Assembly: GCA_027422505.1 (NCBI GenBank)
Contig: JAPQWV010000355.1
Location: forward strand, 372,001 to 436,000
DNA: 64,000 bases
Origin: Craterostigma plantagineum
Lineage: Eukaryota > Streptophyta > Magnoliopsida > Lamiales > Linderniaceae
Direction: 5' to 3'
Below are positions 31,428 to 42,905 of this stretch, in pieces (the stretch's first letter is position 1; the number at the start of each line of letters is the position of its first letter). A program made the translations under genes and the position numbers. Below the pieces are notes generated by a model. It was not told where the DNA came from, made no database searches, and saw only the letters and a list, made by a program, of their open reading frames with translations.

Positions 31428-33286
31428 TGATAAACGTATTTTCTTACGTTTATATTTGTGATATTTAAGTTGTTTGCATGATAAGTGAAGTCGCTTTGAT
31501 TATTTTAATACGGTTTCACAACAAAATCAAAACGTTTTATGGCAGTTTTGTGACACTTTGTTATTTCTCAATGATCACGGGGTAAATGACGTCCGATGGA
31601 CCTGAAATTTTAACCATAGATAGAGAACTTGCTAATCTTGATTCTGTCGAAAGGGATTTTCAATCCAAGGTCTAGAATGGGAGTTATGAATTTTTGAATG
31701 TGCGACTGTTTTGCAGGAAATTCGTCACGGCCGTGAATGGTTTGTACGAGGCCGTGAAGAGCACCAGAGAGCTATTTCCTTACCCGATTGTGTCACGCCC
31801 GTGAACATTGATCAACTAGGCCGTGAAGGGTGCTTCATGGCCGTGAAAGGAGGTGCTAGAGGCCGTGAATTCGGGCAGAAACCCATTTTCTAACCCCCGA
31901 ACGCTTCACGGCCGTGGAGGGTAGTATACGAAGCCGTGAACCCGGGCAGAGACGTGTTTTTCTTCAGGATTTAAGTTGTCATGGCCGTGAGAATGCATAC
32001 AAGAGACCGCGAACGCGTGTGTGAACATGTTTTAAAGTCAAGAACATAAAGAAAGACACAAACGAGACATTTTGCAAGGAATTAAGGAGAAAAAAAGAAA
32101 AGATGGAACATCAATCCTTGAAACATGAATTAGGCAGAAAGGAGGAGAAGCAGCTCCATGTTTTCAGGTGATAACTCTTTCAAACAGACAAGAAATCTAT
32201 ATTTTGGGGGTCTGCAATAACGACTTGGAGCAAAGAGAGATGTTGATGAATCTCTATTTAAAGGGAAGAACGTGAAGAGGTGAGGGGAGGAAGGTACATG
32301 ATAGATAAACCATTTAAGCTTATATACAAACATACACGTTGCTTCATTAAAACCCAAGAAACCCCCATAGTCCGCTCACCACGTGTTCGATAGAATTACT
32401 CAGTGAAGAACGAGACTAACTTCGAAGTCGAATTCAGGGAAGTATTTATGATCTATTTGATGTTAGTTACGTGCTTTGTTATAATCATGATGAGTAGCTA
32501 AATATTTTGTATTTGAGATGAGATGAACCCTAGCAAGATCGATTGTATGTTTAAGTGTATTTGATATTTTGCTATTGTTATGACTCGTTTATGAAGCATA
32601 TGATTTTGATTACGTCTATGTGATTGAAATTGTCTAGTTAGCTCAATCATGTCTATGTGATTAAGTAAACATAGTCCGGGAAATCGTACGCTATGCTCGA
32701 GAGAGGGGCGGACGATTAAACCACTCGTAAACGAGCGGAATAATCCCATCACTAGAGATAGGTTGGACTACCCCGCCGGATTAGAGTCAAATCTAATAGC
32801 GGGATTCACCGTGTTTTAATGAAATCTTCGGTTAACTAGTTAGGGAAGCTTGCCGGCTATTTAATTTGTTGATTAGTTGTTTGCGATCATTATATGGTAA
32901 GGCGCAGTTTCGTCAGCTATATAACTCGTATGCATGTAGTAGGAGTCTCCACGGTCTAATGATCAATTTATTGACGTACACTTGATATTTGTTTGGGTCG
33001 AGCTAGGGGGATTCGAAGTCTCAAATACGTTTGTTTCCATAAGGGTTTACTCTCCGTACCATTTTATTACGTCGTATTTTCTGAAGTATTGTTATTTACC
33101 GTTTCAACCACCAAAATATGTGCTAGGATATTTAAGCAAAAGTTTTTTCTAAGGTAGATAGTTCTCTTGGGATTCGATACTCGAATACTTGCTACGTCTA
33201 TGCTATTTCGATAGGTACACTTGCCTGTTGACCGTAGAATAGTTCGTTAGTGTTCGTTTTATTTTAATACTCGATCCGCTCGATCA
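31428..33286 (+). repeat. Element E 5' LTR
   Basis: 1859 bp with five palindrome plus half-site modules at 31725-32012. It is very similar to the right LTR, from which it differs by small indels and many C/T or G/A changes at CpG. Confidence 0.9.
31725..32012 (+). repeat. Five palindrome plus half-site modules (E left LTR)
   Basis: TCACGGCCGTGA-type palindromes at 31725-31736, 31793-31804, 31835-31846, 31906-31917 and 31979-31990. Each is followed by an AGGCCGTGA-type half-site ending at 31757, 31826, 31868, 31939 and 32012. The distance between the ends of the two GGCCGTGA copies is 21, 22, 22, 22 and 22 bp. Some copies have one or two mismatches, mostly CpG changes. Confidence 0.85.
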
Positions 33287-33290
33287 AGTT

Positions 33291-33310
33291 TTTGGCGCCG
33301 TTGTCGGGGA
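33291..33310 (+). other. Primer-binding site of element E
   Basis: TTTGGCGCCGTTGTCGGGGA begins 4 bp after the 5' LTR. It is the Athila-type tRNA-Asp site, one base different from that of D. Confidence 0.8.
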
Positions 33311-33420
33311 ACTATCGATATTAGAAAAGCCTTAGTTTATTATTCTAGCTATTTATTATTAAGTATCAAATTCTTCGCTTAATCATATTTCTTTTGGTCT
33401 AGGTACATGTACGTAGGTGC

Positions 33421-34670
33421 ATGACCCGAAGGAACCCTACACTACCAATAGTGGAAGGAAACCCGGAGATCGAAACGACTTTCCGACGCAACGTGCGAAA
33501 AAATGCAAGGCAAGACGTAATGGCGACTCAAAATAACAATGAAATGCCATTAGCGGTGCAAGAAGGAGTGGCTCAACCTACTTCCCGAACGATCTATCAC
33601 CACTTGGGACCAGATGCATGCCACCTTCATCAATCATTTCTTTCCACCTTCAAAGGCTCTCAAACTAAAGATGGACCTCACCGCATTCAAGCAAAAGGAG
33701 GGCGAAAATCTTTATGACGTGTGGACCATATTTGAGGTGCTCTTGAACCGATTCCCTCAACACGGGATGACGAAAAGCGGACAAATCCAGCGATTCCACG
33801 AGTCACTCAACGACCACACTGTACAACTATTAAACGGAGCATGCAATGGACGTCTGTGTAATCTTAGCGCGACGGAGGTTTGGAATTTGATCGAGTATTA
33901 TAGCGCTAATAGCTTCCGGCGAGGGAGTTCTAGCAATAGAGGCAAACCACTGGGAATGTACGACGTCGCTAAAACTACCGCAATCAACACCAAGATCGAC
34001 GCCCTCCAACAACAAATGCAGAATCAGATGAATGCGCTCTTGCCTATGAAGCCGGCCGTTAATGCTATCCAATTACAACCCACGCCGAGGACTCCCACAA
34101 CTATTGCGCCTTCTCATTCATATCCGACGTATAGTCCACCATGCGCTATATGCGGAGGAAGTAAGCAAATCACTGCCCAGCCACTATTCCAACAGAGCAA
34201 GTCGACTACATGGGAAACTACCAAGGTCAGCGAAATTTCGTCCCGAATCGAGTTCATCCCAACCTGGCTTATGGAAATCAACAACAAGCTCCGTCGGGAT
34301 TTCAAAATCAAAGAACACAAGGATATCACGGCGGAAATTCTGAACCCCTTCTGGAAAGCCGCATAGACAAGCTCGAGGGAATGTTATCTAAGCTAATGGG
34401 AAGCTCGACTCTCGCTTAGATAGTCAAGAAGTGCGGTTGCAAAATACCGAGTCCTCACTACGAGATTTAGACAAACAAGTTGGGAAAATTGCCGAATCAA
34501 TCCAACAACGCCCTTCCGGTTCATTGCCAAGTTACACCGAGACCAACCCAAAGGACCACCATGTAAAGGCGGTGTCACTTCGCAACGGACGACAGCTCGA
34601 GGAACTACCAAGGACCAAGGCGAACGTCGAGATCGAGAAAGCGAACGTCGAGGACGAAAAGGCCAACTAG
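33421..34670 (+). pseudogene. Athila-type gag (element E)
   Basis: The ATG at 33421 follows the primer site by about 110 bp (MTRRNPTLPIVEGNPEIE, like the start of D's gag). A large internal deletion, by comparison with D, precedes a frame change near 33614. Then come HATFINHFFPPSKALKLK and EGENLYDVWTIFEVLLNRFP. A frame change near 34070-34200 and the coiled-coil/SLPSYTETNPKDHHVKAV segment (34431-34670) follow. No working Gag can be made. Confidence 0.75.
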
Positions 34671-34703
34671 GAGGACGAAGTCATAGCCAAACCATCTATT
34701 AAG

Positions 34704-35630
34704 GTGTACCAAACAAAGGTCCCATACCCAGCCAGACTCAAGAAGGAGATAGTAGACGATCAGTTCAGTAAATTTCTCTCCATTTTCAAAACATTACATA
34801 TTAACTTACCGCTTGTCGAGGCTCTTGCACAGATGCCACGTTGGGCAAAATTCGTCAAGGACTTGGTAACGAACAAGCGCAAACTCGAAGATATCTCCAC
34901 CGTTTGCCTTCGAGGGGAATGCTCGGCCATTCTCCAATGCAAGATTCCGAAGAAGCTTAAGGATCCAGAGAGTTTACTATACCTTGTCTTATAGGAGATT
35001 TAGTTGTTCATAAGGCATTGGTCGATCTAGGTGCTAGTATAAATCTAATGCCTTATTCTATTGAAGACTAGATTTAGGTGAGCCAAAACCCACTAGAATG
35101 ACTATTCACTTAGCCAATAGATCTATCAAGTATCCCAGGGGTATCATCGAGGATGTACTCGTAAAAGTTGATAAATTGATAATCCCCACTGATTTTGTTA
35201 TTCTTGACATGGAGGAAGATGAGAATATTCCACTTATTTTAGGTAGACCGTTTCTCGCTACCGGGGGAACGATGGTCGATGTTTGTAATGGAACATTGAC
35301 GTTGACTATAGATAGGGAGAAAGTGACCTTTGATATGACCGAGTCGATGAGTAACACCGAAGAGCTCGATGATAAGTGCTATTACATGGATATTATTAAT
35401 TGGGATAACTTCCTATCTTTGCAGGGACTCTCACAAGCCTACTCACTCACTTCAATGCAAGAATTTGAAGAACGCGAGGCTGCCTTATCGACGGACGTTC
35501 ATATAAATGTAGACAACAACATCAAAGACGAGCAACCCATCGAGGTAAAGACGAGCAACGAAGAAGAAAGGGAGAAAAGCTTAATCGAGGAACCACCGAT
35601 GCTTGAACTCAAGCAACTGCCCGGTCACTT
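34704..35630 (+). pseudogene. Athila-type protease region (element E)
   Basis: Segment 34704-34994 carries NKRKLEDISTVCLRGECSA, collinear with D. A frameshift follows near the protease active site (the VDLGASINLMP equivalent at about 35020-35055 lies in another frame). The frame at 35098-35630 has VLVKVDKLIIPTDFVILDME and LILGRPFLATGG and continues through the linker LELKQLPG into RT. Confidence 0.75.
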
Positions 35631-36790
35631 GGAGTATGCATTCTTAGGAGAAAATTCGAAGTTACCCGTCATCGTGGCTGCAGATCTAGAAGAGGAGCAG
35701 AAAAGCATGCTCTTGGACGTACTAAAAGAACACAAAAAGGCGCTTGCATGGAAGATCTCAGACATTCGAGGAATCAGCCCAAGCTTTTGCATGCATAAGA
35801 TCCTCATGGAGGATGAGTACAAACCGGTGGTGCAGCCCCAAAGGCGATTGAATCCAAACATGAAAGAAGTCGTGAAGGCCGAGGTGATTAAGTTGCTCGA
35901 TGCAGGTGTTATATATCCAATCTCGGATAGCAAGTGGGTAAGCCCAGTTCAAGTGGTACCGAAGAATGGAGGAATAACCATCGTGCCCAATGAGAAGAAT
36001 GATTTAATCCCGACGAGGACCGTCACGGGGTGGCGCGTTTGCATCGACTATCGAAAGTTAAACGATGCGACTAGAAAGGATCATTCCCTTTACCATTTAT
36101 TGATCAAATTCTTGAACGTTTATCGGGTCATGATTTTTATTGTTTTCTTGATGGTCTTTCAGGATATTTGCAGATTCCCATTGTGCCCGAGGATCAAGAA
36201 AGGACTATCTTTACATGCCCATTAGGGACATTCGCATACCGACAGATGCCTTTTGGACTATGCAACGCTCCAGCCACTTTTCAGCGGTGTATCATGGCCA
36301 TCTTCGACAAGCTAGTAGGAGACATAATGGAGGTATTCATGGATGATTTCTCGGTTTTTGGTACACGTTTGAGTTATGTCTCTCTAACCTTAAGGCTGTT
36401 CTTAAGCGATGCGAGGACACAAATCTTGTGTTGAATTGGGAGAAATGTCATTTTATGGTAAGAAAGGGTATTGTTTTAGGTCATAAGATATCGTCGAGAG
36501 GTATCGAGGTAGATAGAGCTAAAATAGAAACCATAGAACGATTACCTCCACCTTCATCGGTAAAGGCAATTAGAAGTTTCCTAGGACATGCGGGTTTTTA
36601 TCGTAGATTTATCAAGGATTTTTCTAAAATTGCTAGACCTTTAACACGCTTGCTTGAGAAAGATGTACCTTACGAATTTACACCCGGGTGCCTGAATGCA
36701 TTTACCATACTTAAGGGTAAGCTACTTAATGCTCATGTTATGGTAGCTCCAGATTGGAGCCTACCGTTCGAACTAATGCGATGCGAGTGA
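35631..36790 (+). pseudogene. Gypsy reverse transcriptase (element E)
   Basis: The RT N-terminus is continuous with the protease frame: VVKAEVIKLLDAGVIYPISD, SKWVSPVQVVPK, IPTRTVTGWRVCIDYRKLND. A frameshift near 36080 breaks it. The next frame (36168-36434) has FTCPLGTFAYRQMPFGLCNA and the catalytic VFMDDFSVFG. A third frame (36428-36790) has NWEKCHFMVRKGIVLGHKIS and SVKAIRSFLGHAGFYRRFI. The catalytic box is retained but in a separate frame from the fingers domain. Confidence 0.8.
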
Positions 36791-37207
36791 TTTTGCAATA
36801 GGTGCAGATTTGGGGCAGCGACGGGAAAAGCATTTTCAGCCGATACACTATGCGAGCAAAACTCTAAACCAGGCCCAGGTGAACTCACCACCACAGAGAA
36901 GGAGTTGCTCGCAGTCGTGTTCGCCGTCGACAAATTCCGTCCATATCTCATTCTTCAAAAGTCATCATCTACACGGATCATTCGGCCCTCAAATACCTCT
37001 TTGCAAAACTGGATGCAAAACCAAGGCTTATTCGATGGATTCTGTTACTCCAAGAATTTGACGTGGAATTCCATGACCAAAAAGGTACCGAGAATTGCGC
37101 AGCTGATCACTTGTCAAGACTTGAAGGCGCAACCCATAAGGTTACCAACGAGGAAGTCATCCGTGACCACTTTCCCGACGAGCATCTATATGCTATACGT
37201 GAGGTAG
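36780..37207 (+). pseudogene. Gypsy RNase H (element E)
   Basis: Only recognisable by joining frames: [50 protein letters not shown] and a [18 protein letters not shown] end. At least three frame changes occur within 400 bp. Confidence 0.65.
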
Positions 37208-37210
37208 TCG

Positions 37211-38466
37211 ATGAAACCCCATGGTATGCGGATTTTTGCTAATTATCTTGTCGCTAGGATCATGCCAAGGGGATACACAAGTCATCAGAGGAAGAAATTC
37301 TTCTCGGTCTTGAAGTATTATTTTTGGGATGATCCGTATTTATTTAGGGTATGCTCAGACATGATAATCCGGCGATGCGTGTCCTTTCCTGAGACGGTTA
37401 AAATCTTGAGCCATTGTCATTCCGTGCCATGTGGAGGACATTACAGAGGTAATCGAACTGCACAAAAGGTACACGAATGCGGTTTTATTGGCCTACAATT
37501 TTCAAAGACGCTCAAAAATACGTAGAGGAATGTGATAGGTGCCAACGGACAGGTAATATATCTAAGCGAAATGAAATGCCTCAGAATTTTATTCTTGTGT
37601 GTGAAATATTTGACGTTTGGGGCATTGATTTTATTGGTTCGTTTCCTACCTCTTTCAAGAATCGATATATCCTAGTTGCGGTTGATTATGTTTCAAAATG
37701 GGTAGAAGCACAAGCGCTGCCTACTAATGATGCTAGGGTAGTCGTTAAATTTTTGAAATCTTTGTTTTCACGATTTGGTTCACCTCGTTGCATTATAGCG
37801 ATACAGGTACGCATTTCTGTAATACTCAATTTGTAAGGACGCTCGAGAAATACGGCGTAAAACATAGTATTACCACTGCGTACCATCCTCAGGCGAGCGG
37901 CCAAGCAGAAGTCATAAACAGGGAGCTAAAGCGCATACTCGAAAAGATCGTGGAGCATCATAGGCGTGATTGGCCAAACATATTAAACGATGCTTTATGG
38001 GCGTACCGGACAGCATACAAGACGCCTATCGGATCCACGCCCTACAGACTTGTTTACGGGAAATCTTGTCATTTACCCGTCGAGCTAGAACTTAAAGCAT
38101 ATTGAGCTCTGAAAAAGCTAAATTTTGATTTGAAACTTGCAGGTGAAAAGCGAAACTTGCAGATCAACGAACTCAACGAATGGAGGGAAATGGCGTATGG
38201 AAATACACGCCTCTACAAGGAGCGTAGGAAGCTTTACCATGATCGTAATATCATGAAGCGGGAATTCCAAGAGGGCGACCACATCTTGCTATATAACTCG
38301 CGTCTTCAACTATTCCCGGTAAGCTGAAATCGAGGTGGTCTGGTCCATTCACGGTGACCCGAGTGTTTCCCTACGGGACCATTGAGATAACACATCCAGA
38401 AAAAGGGACATTCAAGGTGAATGGGCAGCGCCTCAAGCAGTACTATGGCGGTGACATCGAGCGCTA
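37211..38466 (+). pseudogene. Gypsy integrase (element E)
   Basis: The zinc finger is partly visible ([19 protein letters not shown] at about 37530). The catalytic core has the Asp of [11 protein letters not shown] and the Asp of [10 protein letters not shown] (after a frame change near 37800). The Glu is in [17 protein letters not shown]. The C-terminal part includes [20 protein letters not shown] and YHDRNIMKREFQEGD, and the end lies near 38466. The D-D-E residues are present, but frame changes near 37500, 37790 and 38105-38330 break the protein. Confidence 0.75.
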
Positions 38467-38751
38467 GGGAAGGAAATGATTCACCTCCTCAACACCACCC
38501 AGAGCTGAACCACCGAACTATGTCTAGCTAAAAGACATTAAAGAAAGCGATACTTGGGAGGCACCCCAAGCCTATCCTATGCTTTTCCTTTATTTCTATG
38601 CGTATTTTTAAGTTTTTATTATTATGTTTGTCGATGGTCGCAGGGAATTCAAAATCTCAAGTGTGGGGAGGAGCCGTACAAACATGCACATCGGACTATT
38701 CAGGGAAGTTCACTTATGTATTATTATCCTCTTCCTTGTGTTACATAATTG

Positions 38752-38791
38752 TTACGTTGAGGACAACGTAAATCTTAAGTGTGGGGAGGGG
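38752..38791 (+). promoter_or_regulatory. Internal stem-loop plus polypurine-like tract (element E)
   Basis: TTACGTTG-AGGA-CAACGTAA (38752-38771) is a perfect 8-bp stem with a 4-nt loop, followed by TCTTAAGTGTGGGGAGGGG. Compared with D (stem TACGTTG, loop TGGA) the stem is conserved and the flanking bases differ. Confidence 0.65.
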
Positions 38792-39992
38792 AATTTCTGC
38801 GAAATTGATGCGAACATGTTATATATGTGCATGTTTTGGTTTCTAAAAAAAAAAGCGATACTAAATTTGGCATGATTTTTTTTTTCGAAAATTATGTTTC
38901 TTATCATGAAGGGATGACTTTATGCTAGGACTTTTGTGAGTAATTAGGATACATATGCGTAGTCTACTTCTTTCTTACATGGTGAATTTGGCGATACCTG
39001 ATAGATTCGTACACATAACCTTATTTTTGTGAGATTTTTGAGCCTACGAGCTTTTTGCTCATTCTTTGGTTGTGTGAATCATGCTTAATTTATTTCTCTT
39101 CAGAACTTGCTTGTGTATTACGTTTTGAAACTACTTAAATTGTGATTGCGTGAAAATGAGGAAGGCATTAGGAATTTAGTCCATAGCCAAAGTATCCAAC
39201 CACGACTGGCCCCCGTAGTTAGCCACTTTGAGCCTGAGCCCGTTATTTGTGAAAATCGGATTATAAATTGCCGACCCTGATTAAGCCTTCAGACATAAAC
39301 CCATTGGAGCGATAGTAGAAGTGGAGGATGAATGCCGGACTTAAGAAGCGCCAACCCGTACTTAATTTCCGAGCTTACGTCAAAAAAAAAGAAAGAAAGA
39401 AAAAGAAAGAAAAAAAAAAGAGAAAAAAAAAGATATATGACTAAGAACCCTTCCTCCGATAATCTTTCACTCTCGAAACCATATTATCTATTTCCTAGAT
39501 CGAGAAGTCGAGAGAAGAAGGGCTTGGTGGAAAAAAAACGACGAATGCAAGAGAACAGAAGTGATGAATAAGAACGGCGGATTTGGAGCAATCGAGATGA
39601 TGGCATAATTTCGACACGACTACAACTCATATCCTTTTATGCTTATTCCTTATATATCTTACATATATTAGCCGTATTATAACCCGGAGAAGACCCTCCG
39701 ATTCACGCTTGAACATTGAAAGTGGTAGATTTACGAATCATTTGCAAGCTTATGGTAGATATTATATTAGTACGTGACCCGAGAGATATCACCGACATCT
39801 TAACCCATACACTTAGTGATTTGAGTGAATCTTTGTGAGGTGCGGATCTTGATAGGTATTTCTAAGGAAATCGTGTAGCTAGTTGTTGATTACGAATATG
39901 CATTCCGACTTTACTTGCATTATCTCCTACGTGATTTCGTTCTTGATTGATACGTTGCATGATTTTATCCTTTTATATGCCATTTGCATTTA

Positions 39993-40031
39993 TTTGCTTG
40001 AGGACAAGCAAACGCTTAAGTGTGGGAGATT
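39993..40031 (+). promoter_or_regulatory. Terminal stem-loop plus polypurine tract (element E)
   Basis: TTTGCTTG-AGGA-CAAGCAAA (39993-40012) is a perfect 8-bp stem with the same AGGA loop, followed by CGCTTAAGTGTGGGAGATT and the LTR at 40032. The tract is the plus-strand primer site. Confidence 0.65.
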
Positions 40032-41857
40032 TGATAAACATATTTTCTTACGTTTATATTTGTTATATTTAAGTTGTCTGCATGATAAGTGAAGTCGTTT
40101 TGATTATTTTTGTGCTATAATACGGTTTCACAACAAAATCAAAACGTTTTACGGCAGTTTTGCGACGGTTTATTATTTCTCAATGATAACGGGGTAAATG
40201 ACGTCCGATGGACCTGAAATTTTAACCATAGATAGAAGACTTGCTAATCTTGACGTTTTCCAAAGGGATTTGCAATCCGAGGTCTAGAAAGAGAGATATG
40301 AATTTTTGAATGTGCTGCTGTTTTGCGGGAAATTCGTCACGGCCGTGAATGGTTTGTACGAGGCCGTGAAGAGCACCAGAGAGCTGTTTCCTTACCCGAT
40401 TGTTTCACGGCCATGAACATTGATCAACTAGGCCGTGAAGGGTGCTTCATGGCCGTGAAAGGAGGTGCTAGAGGCTGTGAATTCGGGCAGAAACCCATTT
40501 TCTAACCCCCGAACGCTTCATGGCTGTGAAGGGTAGTATACGAAGCTGTGAACACTGGCAGAGACGTGTTTTTCTTCAGGATTTAAGTTGTCACAGCCGC
40601 GAGAATGCATACAAGAGCCCGTGAACGCGTGTGTGAACATGTTTTAAAGTCAAGAACATAAAGAAAGACACAAACAAGACATTTTGCATGGAATTAAGGA
40701 GAAAAAAAAAGAAAAGATGAAATATCAATCCTTGAAACATGAATTAGGCAAAAAGGAGGAGAAGAGGCTCCATGCTTTCAGGTGATGACTCTTTCAAACA
40801 GACAAGAAGTCCATATTTTGGGGGTCTGCAATAACGACTTGGAGCAAAGAGAGATGTTGATGAATCTCTATTTAAAGGGAAGAACGTGAAGAGGTGAGGG
40901 GAGGAAGGTACGTGATAGATACACCATTTAAGCTTATATACAAACATACACGTTGCTTCATTAAAACCCAAGAACCTCCCATAGTCCGCTCACCACGTGT
41001 TTGATAGAATTACTCAGTGAAGAACAAGACTAACTTCGAAGTCGAATTCAGGGAAGTATGTATGATGTATTCGATGTTAGTTACGTGCTTTGTTGTGATC
41101 AGGATGAGTAGCTAAATATTTTGTATTTGAGATGAGATGAACCCTAGCGAGATCGATTGTATGTTTACGTATATTTGATATTTTGCTATTGTTATGACTC
41201 GTCTATGAAGCATATGATTTTGATTACGTCTGTGTGATGGAAATTGTCTAGTTAGCTCAATCATGTCTATGTGATTAAGTTAACATAGTCCGGAAAATCG
41301 TACGCTACGCTCGAGAGAGGGGCGGACGATTAAACCACTCGTAAACGAGCGGAATAATCCCATCACTAGAGATAGGTTGGACTACCCCGCCGGATTATAG
41401 TCAAATCTAATAGCAGGACTCACCGTGTTTTAATGCAATCTTCGGTTAACTAGGGAAGCTTGCCCGGCTATTTAATTCGTTGATTAGTTGTTTGCTATCA
41501 TTATATGGTAAGGCGCATTTTCGTCAGCTATATAACTCGTATCATGTAGTAGGAATCTCCACGGTCTAATGATCACTTTATTGACGTACACTTGATATTT
41601 ATTTGGGTCGAGCTAGGGGGATTCGAAGTCTCAAATACGTTTGTTTTACTCTCCGTACCATTTTATTACGTCGTATTTTCTAAAGTATTGTTTATGTGCC
41701 AAAAGTTTTTACTCTCCGTCTAAGGTAGATAGTTCTCTTGGGATTCGATACTCGAATACTTGCTACGTCTATGCTATTTCGATAGGTACACTTGCCTGTT
41801 GACCGTAGGATAGTTCGTTAGTGTTCGTTTTATTTTAATACTCGATCCGCTCGATCA
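40032..41857 (+). repeat. Element E 3' LTR
   Basis: 1826 bp, following the polypurine tract. The palindrome modules are present (40337-40620) but several CpG sites have changed to TG or CA compared with the left LTR, as expected from methylated cytosine decay. Confidence 0.9.
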
Positions 41858-41862
41858 CTCAG

Positions 41863-42900
41863 GAATCTCTCAATATGATTCCGCTCGAAAATCTTTCGTA
41901 GGCGTATATTCTCAAGTTCTTAGTACCTCGAAATTCTGAAGTGTGGCTCATATATAATCCTTTTCAATCAGCACTTCACATGGAAAATCAAATCATATAA
42001 TAATCACCAAATTAAGCATAGTTTCCAAGCAATTTTCAAGTCAATCATACCATATAAATCATTCTTTTAATACATCATCACAACGGTCATATAGCACATT
42101 AAAGCATGATTATATTCCATATAAAAGCTCAATTTCATTCTCAAGCATATTCAACCATTTCGCATATATTTACCATATCGAAACTTTCCATAAGCGATTC
42201 CCTGCTATCAGTTTCTGGAACAAGTCAATCCAAATTTACTTACCAGGTATAGCACGCGAGATAGCAGCATATCAATTCCATATTTAGCACAAATCTATCA
42301 TATTTACCATGTTTAGCACATAATATCATATCATATCACATTTGTCACGAATTTACTTGTCATGCCACAACTTTCCATATTTCAGAGATCACATCCGCGT
42401 TAAGCATATTGCCATATAATAGCATCTTATCCACAAAGTCAATCAAATTAATTCTTTCCCAAATATAATATTTCACTCAGTATAAGGAAAGATATCAATT
42501 CAATATTGCACATTAAATTCAGTGGAAAGCATGCAAGAATCGTATAAGTGATTTTCGTCCAGGAATAAACTAGTACAATCAGATATATAACTTTCTATAT
42601 ATAAACATCATATTTTCCTAACTCAGTAGGATATCTCATGCGTTAATTCCATATATAGCACAGAACGATATATCCTATGAGATCACACAGTCTCATCAAC
42701 TAATCGCCAAATCATATGCGAATCAAATATTCAACACTTCAATCAATCTCTAGCTCATAATCAATGTATGTGTGAATATTTCATATACTTAGACATAATA
42801 TTGACCGCAAATCAAATTGTTTAATTTATAGACCTAACGTCATTACAATTACATTGATTCATCAAAACTCTCTAACGTTCATGGACCAAAAAGGTCAACA
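41863..42900 (-). repeat. Element B 5' LTR, remainder after element E
   Basis: AT-rich LTR sequence continuing from 31422 and ending AAAAAGGTCAACA at 42900. This is the reverse complement of the TGTTGACC start also seen in the stub at 13970. A's RNase H follows directly at 42901. I see no gene in it. Confidence 0.75.
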
Positions 42901-42905
42901 ATTGC

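Larger units (their letters stand above)
38467..40031 (+). other. Element E 3' untranslated region
   Basis: No coding sequence and no env-like frame. It contains three CTYAAGTGTGGGGAGG-like tracts (38656-38671, 38774-38790, 40014-40030), two of them preceded by perfect stem-loops. A long purine run of GAAA units lies at about 39379-39433, and the polypurine tract at the end. Confidence 0.7.
31428..41857 (+). mobile_element. Element E: Athila-type gypsy element inserted in element B LTR
   Basis: A complete plus-strand insertion of 10430 bp. LTRs at 31428-33286 and 40032-41857 begin TGATAAAC and end CTCGATCA. The target duplication CTCAG is at 31423-31427 and 41858-41862. The primer site TTTGGCGCCGTTGTCGGGGA (33291-33310) and the polypurine tract AAGTGTGGGAGATT (40018-40031) are in place. 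It carries gag, protease, RT, RNase H and integrase remnants and no env-like frame after integrase. Sequence and LTR modules relate it to D, but D is much shorter. All genes have lesions. Confidence 0.92.
13941..42900 (-). mobile_element. Element B: Sirevirus-like copia element nested in A
   Basis: A minus-strand element with primer site at 30809-30819 and 5' LTR at 30822-42900 (itself split by E). Gag lies at 29811-30764, pol at 16797-19993 and an accessory ORF at 14697-16308. The polypurine tract is at 13971-13983, with a 30-bp stub of the 3' LTR. Its 5' LTR end at 42900 cuts element A's RNase H inside an ACDSKSSIAI-type region. The 3' LTR is almost entirely missing and A's remaining RNase H is not found beside it, so a deletion probably removed both. 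The left coordinate is the last recognisable B sequence. Confidence 0.7.

Noticed and set aside
39379..39433. Long GAAA/AAAG purine tract considered as a polypurine tract
   Set aside because: It is about 600 bp away from the LTR and has the look of a microsatellite. The real tract is AAGTGTGGGAGATT at 40018.
38467..40031. Possible env-like gene of Athila element E
   Set aside because: No frame longer than about 83 codons, no signal or membrane pattern, and the region aligns in landmarks with the untranslated 3' region of D.
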